A stretch of 64,000 nucleotides of DNA from Agrobacterium tumefaciens (GCF_005221325.1 NZ_CP039889.1:1686501-1750500), one strand, 5' to 3'; numbered from the stretch's first letter, positions 1-8,634 are shown. Notes: generated by a model not told the origin, from the sequence alone. A program made the numbers and translations.

Positions 1-176
1 GTGCCGGGTTTGATCCATGTGTTCGTGGCACATATTTTCTCGCCACAGGGCGCGATCAGCACTTTCGCCTTGCCGTCGCCGCGCACCCAGTTGCCGTCGA
101 TCTCGGCTGCTTCCGCACTGAAGCCAACCAGCATTGGGAAGACGCCGTATACAATTGCCAATCTCCTGATTTTCAT
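1..176 (-). CDS. DUF2147-family exported protein, 5' part only
   Basis: The first 58 codons of a gene running off the left edge are visible on the minus strand, starting at an ATG at 176-174. They encode a short hydrophobic signal peptide ending near an Ala-Glu-Ala-Ala cut site. The mature start has the pattern typical of DUF2147: G-x-W-x-R-x-D-G-x-A-x-V, then a Cys-Gly...Cys pair (PCGEKIC). DUF2147 proteins are small periplasmic proteins of unknown function. The gene lies 28 bp downstream of the CFA-synthase gene on the same strand, so read-through is possible. The C-terminus lies outside the window. Confidence 0.65.
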   Translation of the reverse strand, partial: MKIRRLAIVYGVFPMLVGFSAEAAEIDGNWVRGDGKAKVLIAPCGEKICATNTWIKPG

Positions 177-204
177 CGTCTTTCTCCGCTTGTTCGCCCC
201 CACC

Positions 205-1437
205 TCATCCGTGTTCTATCGTGTACAGACCGACATTTATGGTTCCCTCGGCAAAACCCGCTTCGCAGTAGCAGAGGTAATAATCCCAGAGCCGCCGGAA
301 GCGTTCATCGAAGCCAAGCAGGGAAATCGTTTGCCACCGGGCATGGAAGCGCTGGCGCCATTCCGCCAGTGTGAGCGCATAGGACTGGCCGAAAAGCTCC
401 GTGTCAGTGAGTTTCAGGCCCGCTTGTCCGACGGCTTTTTCAAGCGCTGAATCGGAGGGCAGGAAACCGCCCGGGAAGACGTATTTCTGAATGAAGTCAG
501 CCTTGCGCCGATAGGTATCGAAGCGGCTTTCTTCAATGGAAATGATTTGCAGGACCGCACGGCCGCCGGGTTTCAGGCAGCGTTTCAGCGTTTCGAAATA
601 GCTTGGCCAATAGGCTTCGCCGACCGCTTCAAACATTTCCACCGAGACGATATTGTCGAATTGACCCTGCACGTCTCGGTAATCCTGCAGCCGAAGATCG
701 ATCCGGCCAGCCGTGGTTTCTTTCTCCGCCGCATTTTCTGCCCAGCGCAACTGGGAGGGGGAAAGGGTGATGCCGGTCACGTTGGCATTCTGCTGCGTGG
801 CGAGGTGGATGGCGAGCGCACCCCAGCCACAGCCGATTTCCAGCACGGTGTCGTTGCCGGTTAATTGCAGCTTCTCGGCAATACGCTCGAGTTTCTTCCG
901 TTGCGCGGCCTCGAGGGTGGGGGTGGTATCGTCGAAAATCGCCGAGGAATAGAGCATCGAGGGATCGAGCCATTGCCGGTAAAATTCGTTGCCGAGATCG
1001 TAATGCGCCTCGATATTACGGCGGCTGCCGCGTTTGGTATTGGCGTTCAGAGCATGTGCTATCCGATTGATCAGGCGCATTGGCAGGCTGCCTCGCATAG
1101 ACCTTGCAAACGCATCTTGATTCTGAGCGGCGAAACGGATGAGCGCCGTCAGATCAGGCGTAGACCAGTCATTTTCGATGAAGCCTTCCGCAAAGCCGAT
1201 ATCGCCGTTGACAAGCAGCCTCCGGATTGCGCGCCAGTTATGCAGCACGAGAATGGCCTCGCTGCCTTCGGAACCTCCCGATTTTTCGAAGGTTGCGCCG
1301 CCGGGAAGGGTTACGCGCAGCCGGCCGTACTCGATATTGTTCAGCAGCCGATTGATGAGCCATATGCCTATTCCGGCACGGCCGTGGAGGCGTGTGCTCT
1401 GCGTCGGTAATTCAGAGAGGTTTTCAAACGGGGTCAT
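205..1437 (-). CDS. CFA-synthase-type SAM-dependent methyltransferase (first copy)
   Basis: A 410-residue protein of the cyclopropane-fatty-acyl-phospholipid synthase family. These enzymes transfer a methylene or methyl group from S-adenosylmethionine to a double bond of a membrane phospholipid acyl chain. The family hallmark HYDLGN is at about residues 145-150, followed by the SAM-binding VLEIGCGWG at 198-206. The length fits full-length CFA synthases (about 380-420). The start overlaps the end of the DUF1365 gene by 14 bp, making it the third gene of a tight operon. Gene sets with this methyltransferase, DUF1365 and an amine-oxidase-like flavoprotein are known from the sigmaE-ChrR singlet-oxygen regulon of Rhodobacter. 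The exact product (cyclopropane, methyl-branched or furan fatty acid) cannot be told from sequence. Confidence 0.85.
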   Translation of the reverse strand: MTPFENLSELPTQSTRLHGRAGIGIWLINRLLNNIEYGRLRVTLPGGATFEKSGGSEGSEAILVLHNWRAIRRLLVNGDIGFAEGFIENDWSTPDLTALIRFAAQNQDAFARSMRGSLPMRLINRIAHALNANTKRGSRRNIEAHYDLGNEFYRQWLDPSMLYSSAIFDDTTPTLEAAQRKKLERIAEKLQLTGNDTVLEIGCGWGALAIHLATQQNANVTGITLSPSQLRWAENAAEKETTAGRIDLRLQDYRDVQGQFDNIVSVEMFEAVGEAYWPSYFETLKRCLKPGGRAVLQIISIEESRFDTYRRKADFIQKYVFPGGFLPSDSALEKAVGQAGLKLTDTELFGQSYALTLAEWRQRFHARWQTISLLGFDERFRRLWDYYLCYCEAGFAEGTINVGLYTIEHG

Positions 1438-2242
1438 GAATTCTGGCCTCGATTTGCGACGATGAAGGATGAACGAAGGAGACAGGCTCGGCGGGCGGCA
1501 ACGGACGTTTTTTGAGCCGCACGCCTTTCAGCCAGATTTTAAGGGCTTCCCAGTGAATGCCGAAAACCACCTTGAGCGTCAGGAACGGGATGGTGACGAA
1601 GGCTTTGAGCAGCGCGCGATCGGTCAGTTCGACTCGCCGCGCAAGGTGACGGGCGGTCAGGACGAGCCCGTCATCGTCGAAAGTTTCGATGATGATCTTC
1701 AGCCTGTCACCCGGGGGGACGACGCGGAAAACATAACGGAGGTCCATGTCCATGAAGGGCGAGACATAGAAGGCCTTGTCGCAACGCTGGATGATCTCGG
1801 TCTCTTTGCCGGCCTCCACCGGGATCAGATAGGAATGCCGTTGCCCGAAGGTGTTATCCACCTCCCAGAGGATGGCGTTCAGCGACATGTCGCGCCCATA
1901 GCAGAAAAACACGCTGAGAGGGTTGAAAGCCCAGCCGAGCAGGCGCGGCATGGTGAGAAGGCGAATAGGCCCTCCATCCACGGCGATACCCGCCGCCGCC
2001 ATCGCCGTCTCTATCTGCCGGCGCAAGCCAATCGCGCTGCCGTCGCCTCGGTCCCTGCGATGAAATGAAAAGAGGTTGAACCGGTCCACGGAGAAAAACC
2101 GCAATTTCCGATCGAGCATCTCAAGCTCATCGAGATCGAGAAGCAGCGAATAAATCCGGTAGGCCAGTTTATGGGTTTTCGGCTTGAAGCGGGCGTGGGT
2201 TACATGGCCCGGAAAAAGCGCTGAGGTGAGGGGAAGCGTCAC
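1424..2242 (-). CDS. DUF1365 domain-containing protein
   Basis: A 272-residue DUF1365 protein. Visible family traits are the N-terminal H-A-R-F-K-P-x-x-H-K-L-x-Y region leading to L-D-L-D-E-L, and a central stretch with FNPLSVFFCY. No biochemical function is established. Members almost always sit between an amine-oxidase-like flavoprotein and a CFA-type methyltransferase, as here. Its start overlaps the stop of the upstream flavoprotein by 4 bp (ATGA), which suggests translational coupling. The context implies a role in modifying unsaturated membrane fatty acids. Confidence 0.85.
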   Translation of the reverse strand: MTLPLTSALFPGHVTHARFKPKTHKLAYRIYSLLLDLDELEMLDRKLRFFSVDRFNLFSFHRRDRGDGSAIGLRRQIETAMAAAGIAVDGGPIRLLTMPRLLGWAFNPLSVFFCYGRDMSLNAILWEVDNTFGQRHSYLIPVEAGKETEIIQRCDKAFYVSPFMDMDLRYVFRVVPPGDRLKIIIETFDDDGLVLTARHLARRVELTDRALLKAFVTIPFLTLKVVFGIHWEALKIWLKGVRLKKRPLPPAEPVSFVHPSSSQIEARIHDPV

Positions 2243-3612
2243 GCTGTCGCCTCCATGAGTTCCGCGCCGGTCGCAATGGTTTCCAAATCCAGACGAATGA
2301 TCCGGCCGCTATCGTCGGCAACTTTCCATGGCCGTGTCACCCCGCCTAAATCTTCGGCGACGGCAAGGCCGGCCTGAAGCCCATCCTCGTGAAAACCCGA
2401 TCCGAAATAAGCGCCGCAGAACCAGGTATTTCTAAGCCCCTGCAAGGCCCATAATTCCTGACGCATCTGTTCGGTGCCGGCGTCGAAAACGGGGTGGTGG
2501 TAGGTTTCCTCGGCAATGATTTTTCTTTGATCCGGTTCCCGGACCGGATTCAGCGTTACGAAAGTGTCCTGGGTTTCGCCCAGCGGCTGAAGCCTGTTCA
2601 TCCAGTAGGTGATGCTCGGCTGACCCGCTCCAATGCGCGTGTCGGCCACATAGTTCCAGCTTGACCAGGCGGCGCGGCGACGCGGCATGAAACTGCTGTC
2701 CGTGTGAAGCACGGCGCGGTTTTTCGTATAGCTAAATGCGCCGAGAATGCGCCGTTCCGCTCGCGAGGCGTCCGCCATCATGTCCAGAGCCTGATCGGCA
2801 TGGGTTGCGATCACGACGTCATCGAAGCGAGCGGATTTTTCGTCTGCGGTGGTGATTTCGACACCGCCCGGCAGACGGTGGATGCGCATCACCGGCGTAG
2901 AGAGGCGAATGCGGTCGGCAAATGGCGCCGTGATGCGTTTTACATATTCACGCGAGCCACCGACAACGGTGCGCCAGACCGGCCGATTGCGAAGCAACAG
3001 CAGGCCGTGATTGCGGCAGAATTTGATGAAATGCGCTGCCGGATAACGGCCGACCTCCATCGCCGGCGTGGACCATATGGCCGCCGCCATGGGGTAAAGA
3101 TGGTCGTCGCGGAACGCCGATCCATACCGGTTGTGCGTGAGATATTCGTCGAGCGATATATCGCCCATCAAATGCAGGTCGCGGGGGGCATTGCGGTAAA
3201 AACGAAGGAGGTCGGCCAGCATCGCCCAGAAACGTGGTCTGAGAACATTTCTCTTCTGTGCCAGCAGGCCAAGGCCGGTTCCGCCGGAATATTCAAAACC
3301 GCCATCGTCAAGGGAAACGGCAAAAGACATGTTGGAGGCTGCGGTCGGCACGTCAAGCGTTCGAAAAAGCGCGGTGAGATTGGGATAGGTCAACTCGTTA
3401 TAGACGATGAACCCGGTATCGACATGAACCGGTCCTTTATCCGTATTAAATGCAACGGTGTTGCTGTGGCCGCCGATGCGGTCAGCCGCCTCGAAGACTG
3501 TGACATCGTGCCGTTTCGACAAAAGCCACGCTGCCGACAGGCCGGAAATTCCCGTTCCCACAATTGCGATGCGGCGCCGGTTGTCTTTTTGTCTCGCTTC
3601 CGTGTCGGTCAT
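2239..3612 (-). CDS. FAD-dependent amine-oxidase/desaturase-like protein
   Basis: A 457-residue flavoprotein of the NAD(P)-binding amine-oxidoreductase family. A dinucleotide-binding motif, VGTGISGLSAAWLL, lies near residues 18-31, followed by E-A-A-D-R-I-G-G-H. Near the C-terminus, FCGAYFGSGFHEDG completes the FAD pocket. It is the first gene of the leftward lipid operon. Related proteins next to DUF1365 and CFA synthase are thought to act on unsaturated fatty acids, possibly as desaturases or saturases; this is inference from context. An ECF-sigma-like promoter ends 47 bp before the start codon. Confidence 0.8.
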   Translation of the reverse strand: MTDTEARQKDNRRRIAIVGTGISGLSAAWLLSKRHDVTVFEAADRIGGHSNTVAFNTDKGPVHVDTGFIVYNELTYPNLTALFRTLDVPTAASNMSFAVSLDDGGFEYSGGTGLGLLAQKRNVLRPRFWAMLADLLRFYRNAPRDLHLMGDISLDEYLTHNRYGSAFRDDHLYPMAAAIWSTPAMEVGRYPAAHFIKFCRNHGLLLLRNRPVWRTVVGGSREYVKRITAPFADRIRLSTPVMRIHRLPGGVEITTADEKSARFDDVVIATHADQALDMMADASRAERRILGAFSYTKNRAVLHTDSSFMPRRRAAWSSWNYVADTRIGAGQPSITYWMNRLQPLGETQDTFVTLNPVREPDQRKIIAEETYHHPVFDAGTEQMRQELWALQGLRNTWFCGAYFGSGFHEDGLQAGLAVAEDLGGVTRPWKVADDSGRIIRLDLETIATGAELMEATA

Positions 3613-3659
3613 CTATCCTCGCTATCGCATTACAGAAACTTGCCTTGGAACAGCGCAGA

Positions 3660-3686
3660 TACGAGGTAGGGGTCGGATAAGTTTCA
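3660..3686 (-). promoter_or_regulatory. ECF-sigma-type promoter for the leftward lipid operon
   Basis: On the minus strand a -35 element TGAAAC (3686-3681) is followed after exactly 17 bp by the -10 element CGTA (3663-3660). The start codon of the flavoprotein gene is at 3612, giving a leader of about 40 nt. The same TGAAAC-N17-CGTA arrangement occurs on the opposite strand for the divergent operon. Such -35/-10 elements resemble those of extracytoplasmic-function sigma factors rather than housekeeping promoters. Confidence 0.6.
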
Positions 3687-3721
3687 GCCGCTGGTGTTTT
3701 TTTGGAATCTTTTCCGAAACC

Positions 3722-3748
3722 TGAAACTCTTTTGCCGGTTGGGTCGTA
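3722..3748 (+). promoter_or_regulatory. ECF-sigma-type promoter for the rightward lipid operon
   Basis: TGAAAC at 3722-3727 and CGTA at 3745-3748 are separated by 17 bp, matching the divergent minus-strand promoter in both hexamer/tetramer sequence and spacing. The DUF1295 start is 53 bp further on. The pairing suggests that one sigma factor controls both operons. Confidence 0.6.
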
Positions 3749-3801
3749 TTTGCCATCACGAAACCCGGCCTCAATCTGTTCAAACGGTGAGCGAAGTAGT
3801 G

Positions 3802-4590
3802 ATGTTGTCTGTGATCCTGACGCTTGCCATTCTCATGTCGCTTCTGATGGCAGGCGCGTGGGCGTTGCAGAGAGCAACCGATTCGAGCGGCTGGATCGAC
3901 ACCGTTTGGTCGGCGAGTGTCGGGCTTGGCGGCGTTGTGGCCGTTTTATTCGCGGAAGGAGACGGCTGGCGTCGCGCGGCCGTATTTTTCCTTGTCGTCG
4001 TCTGGTCCTTGCGGCTTGCCAGTCACATCGGCATGCGCACGCGAGGCGGCGGAGAAGATCCCCGTTATGCAAAGCTCATCGAGCAATGGGGCAGCGCCGC
4101 CTCTCTCAGGCTTTTCATTTTCCTCCAGATACAGGCCATTGCTGCTTTCGTGCTCGTTCTCGCGGTTTATCTCGCTGCCAGTAACAGTCAGGATTTTCCG
4201 CGTATCGTCGATGTTTTCGCCACGGTGGTCGCTTTTGCTGCACTGGCCGGTGAAGCGCTCTCGGATGCCCAGCTTTCAAAATTCCGGAAAACATCGGAAG
4301 CCAAAACCGGCGTTTGTGAAACCGGCCTTTGGCGTTATTCCCGCCATCCCAATTATTTCTTCGAATGGCTTTTCTGGTGCAGTTTTCCGCTGCTCGCCAT
4401 TCAGGAGCAGCTCCTGTCCTGGGTGTCGCTCGCCGCACCCATCATGATGTACTGGCTGCTCGTCCACGTCTCCGGCATTCCGCCGCTTGAAGAGCACATG
4501 CTGAAATCGCGCGGGGAGAAATTCCGCGCCCTGCAACGCCGCGTCAATGCCTTCTTTCCGGGGCCGCGCAAGAACGAGGAAACGCCATGA
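3802..4590 (+). CDS. DUF1295 multi-pass membrane protein (steroid 5-alpha-reductase-like fold)
   Basis: A 262-residue integral membrane protein with about six or seven hydrophobic helices. Near the C-terminus it has the DUF1295 signature G-L-W-R-Y-S-R-H-P-N-Y-F-x-E, shared with membrane reductases and isoprenylcysteine methyltransferases, where it binds a cofactor. The ATG at 3802 is chosen because the upstream extension would include the ECF promoter and has no membrane-protein character; an in-frame GTG lies directly before it. The stop overlaps the next start by 4 bp. It likely acts with the following methyltransferase on membrane lipids. Confidence 0.75.
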   Translation: MLSVILTLAILMSLLMAGAWALQRATDSSGWIDTVWSASVGLGGVVAVLFAEGDGWRRAAVFFLVVVWSLRLASHIGMRTRGGGEDPRYAKLIEQWGSAASLRLFIFLQIQAIAAFVLVLAVYLAASNSQDFPRIVDVFATVVAFAALAGEALSDAQLSKFRKTSEAKTGVCETGLWRYSRHPNYFFEWLFWCSFPLLAIQEQLLSWVSLAAPIMMYWLLVHVSGIPPLEEHMLKSRGEKFRALQRRVNAFFPGPRKNEETP

Positions 4591-5612
4591 ACATGCTCGC
4601 CTTCGCCATCAATGCCGCAGAACGCGCACCGCTCAATGACGCGGTCACACTCGCCGGTATAGATATGCTCTGCGCACGAACGAAACGGCGGCTTGCAAAA
4701 ATTCCCGATGATGCCGAATTGGCCTTTGCAAAGGATATGGCGACGTTTCCCGTCGCCAGCCATACCGCCGAGGCGAACAGACAACATTACGAAGTCCCAG
4801 CGGAGTTCTTCTCGCTGGTTCTCGGAGCGCAGCGCAAATATTCCTGCTGTTATTATCCCGATGCCACAACGACGCTCGACGAAGCCGAGACCGCGGCCCT
4901 TTCCGAGACCGTGGCCCATGCCGGACTGGTTGATGGCATGGACATCCTTGAACTCGGCTGCGGTTGGGGCTCGCTTTCCCTTTATATGGCAGGACGTTTT
5001 CCCAATGCGCGCATCACATCCGTTTCGAATTCAGCATCGCAGCGTGACTACATAGTCGGCTGCGCCCGAGAGCGCGGCTTCTCCAACCTTTCGGTGGTGA
5101 CCGCCGACATGAATGATTTCACGACCGGCAATCGTTTCGATCGTGTCGTGTCGGTGGAGATGTTCGAGCACATGTCGAACTGGCAGACGCTATTCGAGCG
5201 GGTTCATTCCTGGCTGAAGCCGGAAGGCAGGTTCTTCATGCACGTCTTCAATCATCGTGACCGCTCCTACCGTTTTGACCACAATAATCCGGCAGACTGG
5301 ATCGCGCAGCACTTCTTCACCGGTGGTATCATGCCTGCCTTCGATCTGCCCCACCGTTTTGGGAGAATTTTCACGGTGGAACAGGACTGGCGATGGTCGG
5401 GCCTACATTACCGACGGACGGCCCTTGATTGGCTGACAAATTTCGACCGGGAAATTGACCATATCCGACCGATCCTCAAGCGCGTCTATGGGAGCGACGC
5501 GCGACTGTGGGAGCGCCGCTGGCGGCTTTTCTTCCTCGCGACCGCCGGGCTTTTCGGTCATCAGGATGGTGAAGTTTGGGGTGTCGGGCACTATCTTTTG
5601 AAGGGGATTTAG
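4587..5612 (+). CDS. CFA-synthase-type SAM-dependent methyltransferase (second copy)
   Basis: A 341-residue methyltransferase of the CFA-synthase superfamily, with the SAM motif LELGCGWG at 121-128, preceded by H-Y-E-V-P-A-E-F-F at about 67-75 in place of the canonical H-Y-D-x-x-N. It is clearly divergent from the copy at 205-1437: shorter, with a different N-terminal lipid-binding region, and so probably with a different acyl substrate or product. It is translationally coupled to the DUF1295 gene (4-bp overlap) and ends the rightward lipid operon. Confidence 0.8.
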   Translation: MNMLAFAINAAERAPLNDAVTLAGIDMLCARTKRRLAKIPDDAELAFAKDMATFPVASHTAEANRQHYEVPAEFFSLVLGAQRKYSCCYYPDATTTLDEAETAALSETVAHAGLVDGMDILELGCGWGSLSLYMAGRFPNARITSVSNSASQRDYIVGCARERGFSNLSVVTADMNDFTTGNRFDRVVSVEMFEHMSNWQTLFERVHSWLKPEGRFFMHVFNHRDRSYRFDHNNPADWIAQHFFTGGIMPAFDLPHRFGRIFTVEQDWRWSGLHYRRTALDWLTNFDREIDHIRPILKRVYGSDARLWERRWRLFFLATAGLFGHQDGEVWGVGHYLLKGI

Positions 5613-5886
5613 TTTCGACCAGCGATGCGCCGCTCCACGAAGTCCGCAAGGGCTTTTAATGAAATGGCGGTTCTCCGTGCTCGAATATCGATGTTCCCCT
5701 GTGCTCCGGAGGCATTACAGTCACCCGTCTGTGATGTTTGACACGTTGCGTTTGAGAAATTTCGTCCGGTTATATGCCGAAGTCTGCGGTAATTCTGTCC
5801 AATTTGCCCATAAGATTAGAACATTTTCGCCTGTCAAAAATCTATTAAATTTATAGAGTAAAAGTATTAATTGGGCAGTCGTAATC
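5613..5886. promoter_or_regulatory. Upstream region of the sulfone operon, with an AT-rich TTTATAGA motif
   Basis: No convincing gene is seen in this 274-bp gap. Its last 60 bp are strikingly AT-rich against the GC-rich surroundings. They contain TTTATAGAGTAAA at 5850-5862, about 25 bp before the FMN-reductase start. The same core recurs before other sulfur-related genes at 34407, 54732, 57409 (opposite strand) and, with one change, 60955. It may be an activator site or an unusual promoter core. Confidence 0.4.
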
Positions 5887-6459
5887 ATGAAAATCATAGC
5901 GTTGAGTGGCAATGTAAAAAAACCGTCCAGGACTGCGTCGCTGGTCGGCATCGCGGCCGATCGCCTGCGGCAACGGATTGGCGGGCAGGTGCAGTCCATC
6001 GAGCTTGTTGACGCGGCACCCGTGCTCTTTCGCGCGCTTCGTGCGGATCAGCTCGATACCGAAGGCAAGGCAATCATTGCCACGGTGGAAGATGCAGATG
6101 TCATCGTCGTCGGATCGCCGGTCTATCGCGCATCCTATAGCGGCGCGCTGAAACATCTTTTTGATCTCGTTGACTACCGGGCGCTTGCCGGCAAGCGCGT
6201 CATTCTGATCGCAACGGGTGGCACGCCGCTGCATGGCCTGATGCTTGAGCACCAATTGCGCCCGCTCTTCGGTTTCTTCAATGCGCTGACCGTCCCGACC
6301 GCAATCTACGCGCTCGAGGCCGACTTTACCGATTACGAACTCACAAATCCTGAGGTCCTCGAACGTGTCGATCGCGCCATCGAGGAGCTCGCGGCCATCA
6401 CACCGCTAGCCAATTCGACGGTGACCCCTGCGGGGACGCACGGTGGCTTGGCGGCTTAA
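5887..6459 (+). CDS. msuE: NAD(P)H-dependent FMN reductase, MsuE/SsuE family
   Basis: A 190-residue flavodoxin-like reductase. It starts with the phosphate-binding segment S-G-N-V-K-K-P-S-R-T (residues 7-16) and carries G-S-P-V-Y-R-A-S-Y-S-G at 76-86, typical of MsuE/SsuE reductases. These supply FMNH2 to two-component sulfonate or sulfone monooxygenases. It lies 31 bp before sfnG, the likely flavin acceptor. The protein has no Cys and only one internal Met, in line with expression under sulfur limitation. It may also serve the two orphan DszA-type monooxygenases in the window. Confidence 0.85.
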   Translation: MKIIALSGNVKKPSRTASLVGIAADRLRQRIGGQVQSIELVDAAPVLFRALRADQLDTEGKAIIATVEDADVIVVGSPVYRASYSGALKHLFDLVDYRALAGKRVILIATGGTPLHGLMLEHQLRPLFGFFNALTVPTAIYALEADFTDYELTNPEVLERVDRAIEELAAITPLANSTVTPAGTHGGLAA

Positions 6460-6490
6460 CTTATAGAACGAAATTCAAAGGGAGCCTTAC

Positions 6491-7600
6491 ATGACTTTTT
6501 CCGACGCTTCGAACGATCCAGTCAAATTTGCCTATTGGGTGCCGAATGTTTCGGGCGGCCTCGTGATTTCGAACATCGAACAGCGCACAAGCTGGACGAT
6601 CGAATACAACAGAAAGCTTGCCCAGATCGCTGAAGCCAGTGGTTTCGACTATGCCCTGAGCCAGATCCGCTTCACGGCAGGTTACGGGGCGGAATTTCAG
6701 CACGAGTCCGTTTCGTTCAGCCATGCTCTTCTCGAATCCACGACGACGTTGAAGGTGATAGCCGCGATCCTGCCTGGCCCATGGAACCCGGCACTTGCCG
6801 CCAAGCAGATTGCGACCATCAATCACCTGACCAACGGTCGCGTCGCAGTCAATATCGTCAGCGGCTGGTTCCGTGGCGAATTTTCCGCCATCGGCGAGCA
6901 TTGGCTCGATCATGACGAGCGCTATCGCCGCTCGGAGGAGTTCATCCGTGCGCTTCGCGGTATCTGGACTGAGGACAATTTCACCTTCCGCGGTGATTTC
7001 TATCGCTTCAACAATTACTCGCTGAAACCGAAGCCCATCGATCCGCAGCCGGAAATCTTCCAGGGCGGTTCCTCGCGCGCGGCTCGCGACATGGCGGCAC
7101 GCGTCTCCGACTGGTACTTCACCAATGGCAATACGCCGGAGGAGATCCGCAAGCAGGTTAACGATATCCGGGCCAAGGCGAAAGAAAACAACCACTCAGT
7201 CAAGGTCGGCGTAAATGCCTTCGCCATTGTGCGCGAGACCGAGGAAGAGGCGAGAACCGTGCTCGCCGAGATCATCGAGAAGGCTAATCCCGAAGCGGTC
7301 AATGCCTTCGGCCATGAGGTGAAGAACGCCGGCAAGTCTTCCCCGGAAGGTGAGGGGAACTGGGCGAAGTCCAGTTTCGAGGATCTGGTGCAGTACAATG
7401 ACGGCTTCCGCTCCAACCTGATTGGGACGCCGCGACAGGTGGCCGAGCGCGTCGTCGATCTGAAGCGCGCCGGTGCCGACCTCATCCTGCTTGGCTTCCT
7501 GCATTTCCAGGAGGAGGTCGAGTATTTTGGCAAGCATGTGATCCCGCTGGTTCGCGAGCTTGAAGAGGCCGGGAGCACGCAATCGGTGGCAGCCGAATAG
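6491..7600 (+). CDS. sfnG: FMNH2-dependent dimethylsulfone monooxygenase SfnG
   Basis: A 369-residue luciferase-like monooxygenase closely matching Pseudomonas SfnG over its whole length: K-F-A-Y-W-V-P-N-V-S-G-G near the N-terminus, then T-A-G-Y-G-A-E-F-Q-H-E, V-S-G-W-F-R-G-E-F and Q-G-G-S-S-R-A-A-R-D. SfnG oxidises dimethylsulfone with FMNH2 and O2 to methanesulfinate, which feeds methanesulfonate desulfonation to sulfite. The FMN reductase just upstream supplies the flavin. The protein has no Cys and one internal Met in 369 residues. A purine-rich ribosome-binding site (aaagggag) precedes the ATG at 6491. Confidence 0.92.
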   Translation: MTFSDASNDPVKFAYWVPNVSGGLVISNIEQRTSWTIEYNRKLAQIAEASGFDYALSQIRFTAGYGAEFQHESVSFSHALLESTTTLKVIAAILPGPWNPALAAKQIATINHLTNGRVAVNIVSGWFRGEFSAIGEHWLDHDERYRRSEEFIRALRGIWTEDNFTFRGDFYRFNNYSLKPKPIDPQPEIFQGGSSRAARDMAARVSDWYFTNGNTPEEIRKQVNDIRAKAKENNHSVKVGVNAFAIVRETEEEARTVLAEIIEKANPEAVNAFGHEVKNAGKSSPEGEGNWAKSSFEDLVQYNDGFRSNLIGTPRQVAERVVDLKRAGADLILLGFLHFQEEVEYFGKHVIPLVRELEEAGSTQSVAAE

Positions 7601-7722
7601 GCTCACTTTAACACCAGAATATCTTGCGCATGTAACGGGATGGGGGCGCGGGCCGATTGGTCCGCGCCAACGGGATTGGCATGCCATGTTCAAGCCGCAC
7701 CCCAACCGATGGAGGACACCAA

Positions 7723-8634
7723 ATGCCTGCCGCGATCTATTCCCTTGACGTGCCTGTTCCCGGCACGCTGCGGGACAACGGCGACCAGCTCGTCCACGCG
7801 TTGCCATCGGGCAAGACCGGCGGCACCCGGCAGCATGGCGAAAAATCCCATGCTCTCGCTTTGCATGGCGTCAGCCTGTCATTTGGTGGGGTTAATGCTC
7901 TGGTTGATGTGGATCTTTCCGTGGAGCCGGGGGAGATCAGGGCGATTATCGGGCCAAATGGCGCCGGCAAGAGTTCGCTGATCAACGTTATCAGCGGTGT
8001 CTATCGCTCAAGCCATGGCCATGTTCATATTGGTTCCAGTTCCTTCCGGCATGTGCCGACGGAACGGCTGGCATCGCTTGGCGTCGCGCGCACGTTCCAG
8101 AACCTCGCCTTGTTTAAGGGCCTGAGCGTCATCGATAATGTCGTTGCCGGCCGAGCCTATACGGTGCGCTCCAGCTTTGTCGGGCAGATATTTGGCCTTG
8201 GCCGCGCACGCCGCGAAGAAGCGGATGCGCGCGAGCGGGCGGCCTGTATCCTTGAGTTCCTGCATCTGGATCAGGTCAGCCATCGTCTCGTGGGCACGCT
8301 TCCCTATGGGCTGCAAAAACGTGTCGAACTTGCCCGGGCCCTGGTAGCCGAGCCGAAGATTCTGCTTCTGGACGAGCCCATGGCGGGAATGACGGCCGCC
8401 GAAAAGAACGACATGGCGGACTTCATTCGGTCTGCCCGCGATCAGTATGAGACGACGGTGATCCTGATCGAGCACGATATCGGCGTGGTCATGCAGCTTT
8501 CCGACCGGATCGCAGTCCTCGATTACGGCCGCAAGATTGCCGATGGCAGCCCGGACGAAATTCGTGCCGACCAGCGCGTTATCGACGCCTATCTCGGCGT
8601 CATCGAGGAAAACGAGGACGGGGAGGGCATCTGA
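7723..8634 (+). CDS. LIV-type ABC transporter ATP-binding protein (LivG-like)
   Basis: A 303-residue ATPase with Walker A GPNGAGKSS at 77-85, the LivG-type signature L-P-Y-G-L-Q-K-R at 193-200, Walker B ILLLDEP at 213-219 and the switch His at 251. The ATG at 7723 follows a clear GGAGG at 7711-7715. This start leaves about 45 residues before the usual LivG beginning, which is unusual and unlike any known domain. It is the third gene of the sulfone operon and energises the permeases encoded next. The substrate is inferred to be an organosulfur compound, not a branched-chain amino acid. Confidence 0.85.
   Translation: MPAAIYSLDVPVPGTLRDNGDQLVHALPSGKTGGTRQHGEKSHALALHGVSLSFGGVNALVDVDLSVEPGEIRAIIGPNGAGKSSLINVISGVYRSSHGHVHIGSSSFRHVPTERLASLGVARTFQNLALFKGLSVIDNVVAGRAYTVRSSFVGQIFGLGRARREEADARERAACILEFLHLDQVSHRLVGTLPYGLQKRVELARALVAEPKILLLDEPMAGMTAAEKNDMADFIRSARDQYETTVILIEHDIGVVMQLSDRIAVLDYGRKIADGSPDEIRADQRVIDAYLGVIEENEDGEGI

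Noticed and set aside
1..450. A plus-strand 149-codon frame at the left edge
   Set aside because: It overlaps the DUF2147 and CFA-synthase genes on the other strand and shows no domain pattern.
5659..5856. A 65-codon plus-strand frame in the gap before the FMN reductase
   Set aside because: No ribosome-binding site, no recognisable pattern, and it runs into the AT-rich promoter block.
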